Below are positions 8,357 through 15,907 of a DNA stretch of 33,890 nucleotides, one piece after another; positions within the stretch are counted from its first letter, which is position 1; each line of letters starts with the position of its first letter. This stretch comes from Streptomyces hayashii. Lineage in GTDB: Bacteria; Actinomycetota; Actinomycetes; Streptomycetales; Streptomycetaceae. Both the position numbers and the translations under genes were made by a program. The notes beneath the pieces are model-generated. The model was not told where the DNA came from and ran no database searches. It saw only the letters and a list, made by a program, of their open reading frames with translations. The DNA is taken from NCBI RefSeq assembly GCF_024539815.1, contig NZ_JAHHIU010000148.1:1-33890 (forward strand), in the 5' to 3' direction.

Positions 8357-8687
8357 GCTGGAACAGGTCCTTGAGGCCGGCCTCCAGCTTCACCCGGCCC
8401 GAGCCCCACGCCTTGGCGAAGTTCAGGTCGCCGTCGACCAGCGCCACCAGGTCGTCGCCGGTCATGGTCAGTCTGATCTGCGCCTTCTCCACGGGCGGTC
8501 CCTGAAGGGTGTCCCGCACCACGATCCGGCCGCCCGTCATACGGCCGACGAACGTGACGTCCAGGTCGGTGATCCGACAGCTCACCGAGCGGTCCAGGGC
8601 CGTGGCCGTGCGGACGTCCCCTTCGGCGCTCTGCATGGAGTCGGAGAGTTTTTCGAGTGCGGCGCGGCACTCCTCGATCGTGGCCAT
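8340..8687 (-). CDS. SCP2 sterol-binding-domain-like small protein
   Basis: The product is 115 aa and nearly the whole length matches the pattern of the SCP2 fold. An N-terminal helix is followed by alternating strands, then the typical 'LTMTGDDLVALVDGDLNFAKAW' and 'GSGRVKLEAGLKDLFQL' blocks. Such proteins bind hydrophobic ligands in other organisms; the ligand here is unknown. The ATG at 8685-8687 was chosen because the domain starts a few residues later. A longer frame reaching 9068 is antisense to the next gene and is rejected. The gene is convergent with the ABC ATPase gene, overlapping it by 17 bp, and divergent from the gene at 8730. Confidence 0.85.
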   Translation of the reverse strand: MATIEECRAALEKLSDSMQSAEGDVRTATALDRSVSCRITDLDVTFVGRMTGGRIVVRDTLQGPPVEKAQIRLTMTGDDLVALVDGDLNFAKAWGSGRVKLEAGLKDLFQLRKLL

Positions 8688-8717
8688 CGCGCACGACGGT
8701 ACCCCAGGCGTTCGAGG

Positions 8718-8723
8718 TAGCGT
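8718..8723 (+). promoter_or_regulatory. -10 element of a probable leaderless promoter (gene at 8730)
   Basis: TAGCGT is followed by exactly 6 nt and the ATG at 8730. No Shine-Dalgarno sequence precedes this ATG. Confidence 0.55.
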
Positions 8724-8729
8724 CTGGGC

Positions 8730-9110
8730 ATGAGCGACACAGTGCCGCAGACCGCGACGGAGGCGCCCGAGCCGCCGACGGCGGCCGCGCCCGAGGAGCG
8801 CGAGCCGGAGCGGCGGCAGACACGCGGGGAAGAGCACGAGCAGGATCGGGAGCAGGCGCACGACCCCGCCGCCCCCGCGCCGCTGGCCGTCCCCCGCACC
8901 TCCACCGGACACGCGGAGGTGGACGCTCGGCTGGAGCGACTGGCCGACGCCGACCACCTCGCCACCGACGGACACGTCGAGGTGTACGAGGATGTACACC
9001 GGGGGCTGCGCGACGCGCTCACGGCGCTCGACGCCCGCCCGGAACCCCCGGCGCCCGCACCGTCGCACGACCGGCGGACGCCTTCACCCTCGTATGGCAG
9101 TAGGAGCTGA
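8730..9110 (+). CDS. Small conserved hypothetical protein upstream of tlyA
   Basis: The product is 126 aa and very charged. Residues 1-~58 are a Pro/Glu/Arg-rich, probably disordered arm. Residues ~59-103 form a helical core ('GHAEVDARLERLADADHLA', 'HVEVYEDVHRGLRDALTAL'). The tail is Pro/Ser-rich. From memory, a short protein with a similar core sits directly before tlyA in mycobacteria, so the family seems conserved there. No function is known to me. It is probably translated from a leaderless mRNA. Its last codons contain the TAGGAG that could serve as the ribosome binding site of tlyA, 7 bp separate the two genes, and coupling is likely. Confidence 0.8.
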   Translation: MSDTVPQTATEAPEPPTAAAPEEREPERRQTRGEEHEQDREQAHDPAAPAPLAVPRTSTGHAEVDARLERLADADHLATDGHVEVYEDVHRGLRDALTALDARPEPPAPAPSHDRRTPSPSYGSRS

Positions 9111-9117
9111 ACCGAAC

Positions 9118-9933
9118 GTGGCAGGAGTCGCACGTCGCCGTCTGGACGCGGAGCTGGTCCGCCGCAAACTCGCGCGCTCGCGTGAGCACGCCGGGCAGCT
9201 GATCGCCGCCGGCCGGGTCAGCGTCGGCAGGACCGTCGCGACGAAGCCGGCCACGCAGGTGGAGACCGCCGCCGCGATCGTCGTCGCCGTCGACGCCGAC
9301 GACCCGGACTACGTCTCCCGGGGCGGTCACAAGCTCGCCGGGGCGCTGGAGGCGTTCACGCCCGAGGGGCTCGCGGTGCGCGGGCGGCGGGCGCTCGACG
9401 CCGGCGCGTCCACCGGAGGGTTCACGGACGTGCTGCTGCGGGCGGGCGCCGCGCACGTCGTCGCCGTGGACGTCGGATACGGACAACTCGCCTGGTCTCT
9501 TCGGAGCGATGAACGCGTCACCGTCAAGGACCGTACGAACGTACGCGAGTTGACGCTTGAAGCGATCGATGGGGAGCCTGTGGATCTTGTCGTGGGGGAC
9601 TTGTCCTTCATCCCGCTCGGGCTGGTGCTGCCGGCCCTGAAGCGGTGCACCGGGCCGGACGCGGACCTGGTGATGATGGTCAAGCCCCAGTTCGAGGTGG
9701 GGAAGGAACGGCTCGGCAGCGGGGGCGTCGTGCGCAGCCCGCAGTTGCGTGCGGAAGCCGTGCGGGGCGTGGCCGCGAAGGCGTGGGACCTGGGACTCGG
9801 GGTGCGGGGGGTCACCGCCAGTCCGCTGCCCGGGCCCTCGGGCAATGTCGAGTACTTTCTGTGGCTTCGGGCCGGGGCGCCTGCCCTTGACCCGGCCGAC
9901 GTCGACCGTGCAGTTGCGGAGGGGCCGCGTTGA
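9118..9933 (+). CDS. tlyA: TlyA-type rRNA 2'-O-methyltransferase
   Basis: The product is 271 aa, the usual TlyA length. Residues ~5-60 are an S4 RNA-binding domain ('RRRLDAELVRRKLARSREHAGQLIAAGRV'). The rest is an FtsJ/RrmJ-like methyltransferase: 'YVSRGGHKL', SAM-binding 'ALDAGASTGGFTDVLL' (~93-107), 'VVAVDVGYGQLAW' and 'VDLVVGDLSFIPL'. TlyA of M. tuberculosis methylates C1409 of 16S and C1920 of 23S rRNA (E. coli numbering), which makes ribosomes sensitive to capreomycin; the same role is expected here. The GTG at 9118 was preferred over the ATG at 9094 because of the TAGGAG at 9101-9106 and the family N-terminus. Its stop overlaps the nadK start (TTGA). Confidence 0.94.
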   Translation: MAGVARRRLDAELVRRKLARSREHAGQLIAAGRVSVGRTVATKPATQVETAAAIVVAVDADDPDYVSRGGHKLAGALEAFTPEGLAVRGRRALDAGASTGGFTDVLLRAGAAHVVAVDVGYGQLAWSLRSDERVTVKDRTNVRELTLEAIDGEPVDLVVGDLSFIPLGLVLPALKRCTGPDADLVMMVKPQFEVGKERLGSGGVVRSPQLRAEAVRGVAAKAWDLGLGVRGVTASPLPGPSGNVEYFLWLRAGAPALDPADVDRAVAEGPR

Positions 9934-10835
9934 GTCAGAACCGAGCTCGTACTGTTTTCCTGCTCGCGCACACCGGGCGGCCCGCGGCCATCCGCAGCGC
10001 CGAGCTGGTGGTCAAGGGGCTCCTGCGCGAGGGCATCGGGGTGCGCGTACTGGAGTACGAGGCGTCCGACCTGCATGTGCCGGACGACGTGGAACTGGTC
10101 GCCGAGGCCACCCCGCAGTGCCTGGAGGGGTGCGAGCTGCTCATCGTGCTGGGCGGTGACGGCACGCTGCTGCGCGGCGCGGAGTTCGCGCGGGCGTCCG
10201 GGGTGCCGATGCTCGGCGTCAACCTCGGGAGCGTCGGCTTCCTCGCGGAGGCCGAGCGCGACGACCTCGACAAGGTCGTCGACCGGGTGGTGACCCGGGC
10301 GTACGAGGTCGAGGAGCGCATGACCGTCGACGTCGTCGTGCACCGCAACGGCGACATCGTGCACACCGACTGGGCGCTGAACGAGGCGGCCGTGCAGAAG
10401 GCGGGCGCCGAGAAGCTGCTCGAAGTGGTGCTGGAGATCGACGGGCGGCCGGTCACGGGGTTCGGGTGCGACGGGATCGTCCTGTCGACGCCCACCGGTT
10501 CCACCGCGTACGCGTTCTCCGCGGGCGGGCCCGTGGTGTGGCCCGAGGTCGAGGCGCTGCTGATGGTGCCGATCAGCGCCCACGCGCTGTTCGCGAAGCC
10601 GCTGGTGACCTCGCCGAACTCGGTGCTCGCCGTCGAGCTGCTTCCGCACATCCCGCCGGGCGTCCTGTGGTGCGACGGGCGGCGGACCTTCGAGCTGCCT
10701 CCGGGGGCCCGCGTCGAGGTCCGGCGCGGCGCCGTGCCGGTGCGGCTCGCCCGGCTGCACCACGCCTCGTTCACCGACCGGCTGGTGGCGAAGTTCGCCC
10801 TGCCCGTCGCGGGCTGGCGCGGGGCGCGGAACTAG
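9930..10835 (+). CDS. nadK: NAD kinase
   Basis: The product is 301 aa. It has the NAD kinase motif 'LGGDGTLLRG' (GGDGT at ~75-79), 'GVNLGSVGFLAE' (~97-107) and the C-terminal 'STPTGSTAYAFSAGGPVV'. It phosphorylates NAD to NADP and is normally essential. The start is a TTG that overlaps the tlyA stop by 4 bp, with GGAGGGG at 9917-9923 as ribosome binding site. tlyA-nadK-recN order is widely conserved in Actinobacteria. Confidence 0.96.
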   Translation: MSQNRARTVFLLAHTGRPAAIRSAELVVKGLLREGIGVRVLEYEASDLHVPDDVELVAEATPQCLEGCELLIVLGGDGTLLRGAEFARASGVPMLGVNLGSVGFLAEAERDDLDKVVDRVVTRAYEVEERMTVDVVVHRNGDIVHTDWALNEAAVQKAGAEKLLEVVLEIDGRPVTGFGCDGIVLSTPTGSTAYAFSAGGPVVWPEVEALLMVPISAHALFAKPLVTSPNSVLAVELLPHIPPGVLWCDGRRTFELPPGARVEVRRGAVPVRLARLHHASFTDRLVAKFALPVAGWRGARN

Positions 10836-10922
10836 GACAGGCACTGGTCGCCCGCGGGGAGCGGGAGGCGCGTCCACTCGCGCGGGTGACAGGGTGCCTC
10901 GCACTTTCCCTCCCCGACCTCG

Positions 10923-10928
10923 TAAGGT
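10923..10928 (+). promoter_or_regulatory. -10-like element before recN
   Basis: TAAGGT is followed by 7 nt and the GTG at 10936. This fits a leaderless or near-leaderless start. The 100 bp between nadK and recN show no GAAC-N4-GTTC LexA box. Confidence 0.4.
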
Positions 10929-10935
10929 CGTCTCC

Positions 10936-12666
10936 GTGTTGGAGGAGATGCGGATACGGTCGCTCGGAGTCATCGACGACGCTGTCGTCGAGCTGTCGCC
11001 AGGCTTCACCGCCGTCACCGGTGAGACGGGCGCGGGCAAGACCATGGTGGTCACCAGCCTCGGACTGCTGCTGGGCGGACGCGCTGATCCCGCCCTCGTG
11101 CGGATCGGTGCGGAGAAGGCGGTCGTGGAGGGGCGGATCACGGTGCCTCCCGGCGCCGCGGTGGTCCTGCGGGCCGAAGAGGCGGGAGCCGAGCTCGACG
11201 ACGGGGCGTTGCTCATCAGCCGTACCGTTTCCGCCGAGGGGCGGTCGCGGGCGCACGTGGGCGGGCGGAGCGTGCCCATGGGCGTGCTCGCCGAACTCGC
11301 CGACGAGCTGGTGGCCGTGCACGGGCAGACCGACCAGCAGGGGCTGCTCAAGCTGTCCCGGCAGCGGCAGGCGCTCGACCGGTACGCGGGCGACGCGGTG
11401 ACCGTGCCGCTCGCCAAGTACACCGAGGCCTACCGCCGGCTGCGGGCCGTCGCCGTCGAGCTGGACGAGATCGTCACCCGCGCGCGTGAGCGGGCGCAGG
11501 AGGCCGACCTGCTGCGCTTCGGGCTCGACGAGATCGCCGGCGTCGAACCGCGCGCCGGGGAGGACGTCGAGCTCGCGGAGGAGGCCGAGCGGCTCGGGCA
11601 CGCGGAGGCTCTGTCGTCCGCCGCCACGGCCGCGCACGCCGCGCTGGCCGGGAACCCCGAGGACCCCGAGGGCATCGAGGCCGCCACGCTCGTCGCGGGC
11701 GCGCAGCGGGCCCTGGAGGCCGTCCGGTCGCACGACCCGGCGCTGTCCGCGCTCGCCGACCGGATCGGGGAGATCGGGATCCTGCTGGGAGACGTCGCGG
11801 GCGAGCTCGCCGGGTACGCCGACGACCTGGACGCCGATCCGCTGCGGCTGTCGGCCGTGGAGGAGCGGCGGGCCGCCCTCACCGCCCTCACCCGCAAGTA
11901 CGGGCAGGACGTGAACTCCGTGCTCGCCTGGGCCGAGCAGAGCGCCGCCCGGCTCACCGAGCTGGACGGCGACGACGAGCGCATCGACGAGCTGACCGCC
12001 GAGCGGGACGCGCTGCGGGCCGAACTCGGCGGGCTGGCGCAGGCGCTGACCGACGCGCGCACCGATGCCGCGGAGCGGTTCGCCGCGGCCGTGACCGCCG
12101 AGCTGGCCTCGCTGGCCATGCCGCACGCGCGCGTGTCGTTCGACATCCGGCAGACCGAGGACCCGGAGGGCGTCGAGGTCGGCGGCCGTCCGGTCGCCTA
12201 CGGACCGGCCGGTGTGGACGAGGTGGAGCTGCTGCTCGCCCCGCATCCGGGCGCCCCGCCGCGGCCCATCGCCAAGGGCGCGTCGGGCGGTGAGCTCTCG
12301 CGGGTGATGCTGGCCGTGGAGGTCGTGTTCGCGGGCACGGATCCGGTGCCCACGTATCTCTTCGACGAGGTCGACGCGGGCGTGGGCGGCAAGGCGGCCG
12401 TCGAGATCGGGCGCCGGCTGGCGCGGCTCGCGAAGACCGCGCAGGTGGTGGTCGTCACCCACCTTCCGCAGGTCGCCGCCTTCGCCGACCGGCAACTGCT
12501 GGTCGAGAAGACCAATGACGGGTCTGTCACCCGGTCCGGCGTGAAGGTTCTGGAGGGCGAGGAACGCATCCGCGAGCTGTCCCGCATGCTCGCGGGCCAG
12601 GAGGACTCCGAGACGGCCCGGGCCCACGCGGAGGAGCTCCTCGCCACGGCTCGCGCCGACGGGTGA
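10936..12666 (+). CDS. recN: DNA repair protein RecN
   Basis: The product is 576 aa. It is an SMC-like ATPase: Walker A 'GETGAGKT' at ~29-36, a long helical, Ala/Glu/Arg-rich middle (~150-370) that should form the coiled coil, the ABC signature 'KGASGGELSRVMLA' (~447-460), Walker B 'YLFDEVDAGVGG' and 'VVTHLPQVAAFAD'. RecN acts early in double-strand-break repair. Starts considered: GTG 10936 (chosen, 7 nt after a -10-like element), ATG 10948 (too near the upstream GGAGG) and GTG 10894 (adds residues outside the domain). Confidence 0.95.
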   Translation: MLEEMRIRSLGVIDDAVVELSPGFTAVTGETGAGKTMVVTSLGLLLGGRADPALVRIGAEKAVVEGRITVPPGAAVVLRAEEAGAELDDGALLISRTVSAEGRSRAHVGGRSVPMGVLAELADELVAVHGQTDQQGLLKLSRQRQALDRYAGDAVTVPLAKYTEAYRRLRAVAVELDEIVTRARERAQEADLLRFGLDEIAGVEPRAGEDVELAEEAERLGHAEALSSAATAAHAALAGNPEDPEGIEAATLVAGAQRALEAVRSHDPALSALADRIGEIGILLGDVAGELAGYADDLDADPLRLSAVEERRAALTALTRKYGQDVNSVLAWAEQSAARLTELDGDDERIDELTAERDALRAELGGLAQALTDARTDAAERFAAAVTAELASLAMPHARVSFDIRQTEDPEGVEVGGRPVAYGPAGVDEVELLLAPHPGAPPRPIAKGASGGELSRVMLAVEVVFAGTDPVPTYLFDEVDAGVGGKAAVEIGRRLARLAKTAQVVVVTHLPQVAAFADRQLLVEKTNDGSVTRSGVKVLEGEERIRELSRMLAGQEDSETARAHAEELLATARADG

Positions 12667-12994
12667 CGGCCCCGCCCGCCGCCGGGCAGGGGCGGACACG
12701 AGGAAGAGCGCGGGGCGACGAAGGACCGCGGGGTGCGGAAGGCGCGCGGGGCGGCGGCGGGCGCGGTCCGGGCGAGGTCGACTGATCGAACAGGGAATCG
12801 GAGGGCTTCACCCGTGAGGGTGAAGCCCAGGGGGTTGCGGCCGGTCGCCCGGAGGGCGGAGGGCACGGAACACCCGTACGTCCTGGCATCCTTGGGCGTA
12901 ATGCGTGGAGGAACGCCAGCGGTCCACCCCTCCGCCCGGCCCTTCTGTACGTTTCTTCGTGACCGTCCGACGCCGAACCAGGAGCCCCGGCCAC
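12667..12994. other. 328-bp intergenic region after recN
   Basis: No coding frame with plausible codon use was seen. The only clear structure is a perfect 11-bp hairpin at 12803-12828. The region then leads to an AGGAG (12980-12984) before the glycosyltransferase start. In several other actinobacteria (from memory) recN is followed by steA and steB/mctB, which are absent here. Confidence 0.6.
12803..12828 (+). terminator. Perfect hairpin downstream of recN, possible terminator
   Basis: GGGCTTCACCC (12803-12813) pairs perfectly with GGGTGAAGCCC (12818-12828) around a GTGA loop. There is no T run, so it could be a high-GC-type terminator for recN or an operator for the glycosyltransferase gene. 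Confidence 0.5.
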
Positions 12995-14125
12995 GTGAGC
13001 AGCCACTCACCGCACGGCCAGTCGTCGCTGCGCACCGTGCAGGTGCTGGGCGGCGGCAACGCCGGCAGCAGCGCACACGTGCGTTCCCTGACCGCGGGGC
13101 TCGTCGCGCGGGGCGTGCGGGTGACCGTGTGCGCCCCCATCGGCGCCGATGACACCTACGACTTCACGGGGGCAGGCGCCGAACACGTGCACGTGCCGCG
13201 CAGCAGCGATCCGGGTTCGGTGGCGGCGCTCCGCGCGGCCTGCACGGACGCGGACCTCGTCCACGCCCACGGACTGCACGCCTCCTTCCGCGCCGTCCTC
13301 GCGCTCAGCGGCCGACGCACCCCGCTCGTCGTCACCTGGCACAACCGCGCCCACGCCGAGGGCGCCCGTGCGCATCTCCTGCGGCTGCTGGAGCGACGGG
13401 TCGCGAGGACGGCCGCGGTGGTCCTCGGCACCACCTCCGATCTCGTCGACCGGGCCCGCCGCACGGGCGCCCGTGACGCGCGGCTCGCCGCGGTGGCGCT
13501 GCCCCGGCGCCGGCCGGTCGAGACGCCGCTGGAGGAGTGCGAGCAGCCGCTGCCCAAGCTGCGGGCCGAACTCGGCGCGATCGGCCGGCCCCTGCTCGTG
13601 GCGGTCGGCTCACTGGACCGGCACCGGGACTACGACCTCCTGCTGGACGCCTCGCGCGCATGGCGCGAGCTGGATCCCGCGCCCCTGGTGGTGATCGCGG
13701 GGGAGGGTCCGCAGCGGGCCGAGCTGCAGCGCCGCATCGAGGACGAGGAGCTGCCGGTCCGGCTCCTCGGGCTGCGGGACGACGTCGGCGAACTCCTGGC
13801 CGCCGCCGACCTGGCGCTGCTGCCGGGCGGCGGGGAGTCGCGGTCGGTGCTCGCGCAGGAGGCGCTGCACGCGCGCGTCCCGCTCGTCGCGGCTCTGGGC
13901 GACGGCGTCCGCGAGCTGGTCGGCGACGCGGCCGAACTGGTGCCGTCCCGCGACGCGAAGGCCTTCGGCGCCGCCGTCGTGCGGCTGCTCGGCGACCCCG
14001 AACGGGCCGAGCGCCTGCGGGACATGGGCGCCCGGCAGGCGGCCACCTGGCCCACCGAGGACGAGACCGTCGCACAGGTGCTCAGCGTCTACGACGAGCT
14101 CACACAGCCCCGCCCGATGAGCTGA
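12995..14125 (+). CDS. GT4-type glycosyltransferase
   Basis: The product is 376 aa with a GT-B fold. The N-terminal Rossmann half has 'VLGGGNAGSSAHVRSLTAGL' and 'LVHAHGLHASFRAVL'. The C-terminal half has 'LVAVGSLDRHRDYDLLLDA', 'VVIAGEGPQRAELQRRI' and the GT4-type E-x7-E element in 'GGGESRSVLAQEALHARVPLV'. No signal peptide or membrane helix is seen, so it is a cytoplasmic transferase of an NDP-sugar; donor and acceptor are unknown. The GTG at 12995 has AGGAG at 12980-12984; the longer frame from 12905 adds atypical residues. It is convergent with the PucR gene. Confidence 0.88.
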   Translation: MSSHSPHGQSSLRTVQVLGGGNAGSSAHVRSLTAGLVARGVRVTVCAPIGADDTYDFTGAGAEHVHVPRSSDPGSVAALRAACTDADLVHAHGLHASFRAVLALSGRRTPLVVTWHNRAHAEGARAHLLRLLERRVARTAAVVLGTTSDLVDRARRTGARDARLAAVALPRRRPVETPLEECEQPLPKLRAELGAIGRPLLVAVGSLDRHRDYDLLLDASRAWRELDPAPLVVIAGEGPQRAELQRRIEDEELPVRLLGLRDDVGELLAAADLALLPGGGESRSVLAQEALHARVPLVAALGDGVRELVGDAAELVPSRDAKAFGAAVVRLLGDPERAERLRDMGARQAATWPTEDETVAQVLSVYDELTQPRPMS

Positions 14126-14213
14126 GCCCCTCCGCGCATCCGGGCCGCGCAGGGAACCGACCGGCCGCCGGGCCGAATCGCACCTCCCTCCGGCCTGCGG
14201 GGTGTGCCGGCCC

Positions 14214-15857
14214 TCACGGCACGTGGCGTCGCGCCCGTAGCGCCAAGCTCAACGCCAGGACCGTCTGGGGATCGTCGAGGTCGGTGCCGAGCAGTTCGCC
14301 GATGCGGGCGAGGCGGTTGTAGAGGGTCTGGCGGTTCAGGTGCAGCTCGCGGGCGGTCTCCGCCTTGCGGCCGGCGTGCGCGAGATACGTCTCCAGGGTC
14401 GGCAGCAGCGGCGGCTTGGAGCGCCGGTCGTGATCGCGGACCGGGCCGATCGCGCGGTCCACGAACGCCGCCAGGTCACGGTGGTCGCGCAGCCGCCACA
14501 GCAGGAGGTCGATGTCCAGACGGCGGGCGTCGTACCAGGGGCGGTCCGGCAGGCCGTGCGCTGCGGTCGCCGTCTCCGCCGCGTGCCTGAGACCCGCCGA
14601 GGCGGCCGCCCAGCCGCCCGCCACCCCCACGACGACCACCGGCGGCGCGGCCCCCGGGCGTTGCATCCCGGCCCGCTCCACCCCGGCCCGCAGCGCCGCC
14701 GCGACCCGGTCCGCCACCGCGGGCCGCTCCGACTCCGAGCGCAGGCCCAGCAGCACCGGCACCCGGCCCTCCACCGGCCGCACGCCCAGCAGCGCCGGCA
14801 CGCCCACCGAGGCCAGCTCCTCCGCGACCGCCCGCGCCAGCACCGCCCAGCCCCCACCCGGGGAGATCGCGTCGCCCAGCCGCATGACGACCGGCAGCAG
14901 CGGGCCGGCGGCCGGCCTGAAGCCGAGCACCCGCGCCTGCCCCGGCGCGTCCCCCGCGGCGATCCGGCCCTCGGCGAGATCCGTCAGGAAGTCGCCCCGG
15001 CCGCGCGCGGCGAGCTCCTCCTCCTGACGGGCCTGCATCAGCACCACCGCCAGGATCCCGGCAGCCCGTTCGGCCGCGATGCGGTGCACGGGAGCGAGCG
15101 GGGACCGCACGGGCAGCTGCACCAGCCGGGCGCGCACCGCACCCGCCCCCGGCCCGCCCCCGGGCACGTCGACCAACACCGACCCGGCGGGCGGCGGCGC
15201 GTCCTTGTGCGGGCCGCGCAGTCCCTCCCACACCTGGAGCGGATCCGCGCCCTGCGGGCCCTCCCCGGCCGCGTACAGCAGCCGTCCGTCGGTCGTCTCC
15301 AGGAACACCGGGTTGTCGCCGAAGCCGGCCAGGATGCCCAGCACCTGCGGGATCCCCCCGCCGCCGAGCAGGGCCTGCGTGCAGCGCCGGTGCACCTCCT
15401 CGGCCTGCTGGAGAAGGGCGTAGTGGCCGTTGACGATCTCGGTGTGGACCTCCTCCGTGACCGTCACGAACGCCACCTCGCGGTGCAGTTGGACGAGCGG
15501 GAGCCCGGTCGTGCGCGCCGTCTCGACCAGGGCCGCGGGCAGCCGGTCGAAGCGCGGTCCCAGCTCGATCACCAGGGCCGCGATGCCCCGCTCGGCCAGG
15601 GTGCGGACGAACGCCCGCTGCTCGGCCGGACGGGTCCCGAGACCGTAGCCCGTCGTCAGCAGCAGTTCCCCGCCCTTGAGCAGCGAGGCGATGTGCGGGA
15701 CCTCGCCCGCGTGCACCCAGCGCACCGTGCGGTCCAGCCGCTCGCCGCCCGCGAGGACCTCGGGCAGCCCGCCGCGCAGGCCGGGCAGCTCCAGCGCGCG
15801 CTGCACGGTGATGCCGGTGCTCCGGCTGTCGAATCGGTGGTCAGGGCGGCTGTCCAT
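14214..15857 (-). CDS. PucR family transcriptional regulator
   Basis: The product is 547 aa. Residues ~17-140 are a PucR-type N-terminal sensor domain ('GITVQRALELPGLRGGLPEVLAGGERLDRTVRWVH', 'LLKGGELLLTTGYGL'). A GGDEF-like CdaR middle region follows. The C-terminal helix-turn-helix is 'LETYLAHAGRKAETARELHLNRQTLYNRLARIGELLG', the classic PucR/CdaR HTH. Family members control purine degradation or other catabolic genes as activators or repressors. It lies 50 bp downstream of the flavin oxidoreductase gene in the same direction and may be cotranscribed with it, so that gene is the first candidate target. Confidence 0.92.
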   Translation of the reverse strand: MDSRPDHRFDSRSTGITVQRALELPGLRGGLPEVLAGGERLDRTVRWVHAGEVPHIASLLKGGELLLTTGYGLGTRPAEQRAFVRTLAERGIAALVIELGPRFDRLPAALVETARTTGLPLVQLHREVAFVTVTEEVHTEIVNGHYALLQQAEEVHRRCTQALLGGGGIPQVLGILAGFGDNPVFLETTDGRLLYAAGEGPQGADPLQVWEGLRGPHKDAPPPAGSVLVDVPGGGPGAGAVRARLVQLPVRSPLAPVHRIAAERAAGILAVVLMQARQEEELAARGRGDFLTDLAEGRIAAGDAPGQARVLGFRPAAGPLLPVVMRLGDAISPGGGWAVLARAVAEELASVGVPALLGVRPVEGRVPVLLGLRSESERPAVADRVAAALRAGVERAGMQRPGAAPPVVVVGVAGGWAAASAGLRHAAETATAAHGLPDRPWYDARRLDIDLLLWRLRDHRDLAAFVDRAIGPVRDHDRRSKPPLLPTLETYLAHAGRKAETARELHLNRQTLYNRLARIGELLGTDLDDPQTVLALSLALRARRHVP

Positions 15858-15907
15858 GCAGCGGACGCTACCCGCGCGGACCTTCCGGTGACATCTCCGC
15901 GATGGCC

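Noticed and set aside
10836..10935. Possible SOS (LexA) box upstream of recN
   Set aside because: No GAAC-N4-GTTC palindrome was found in the 100 bp.
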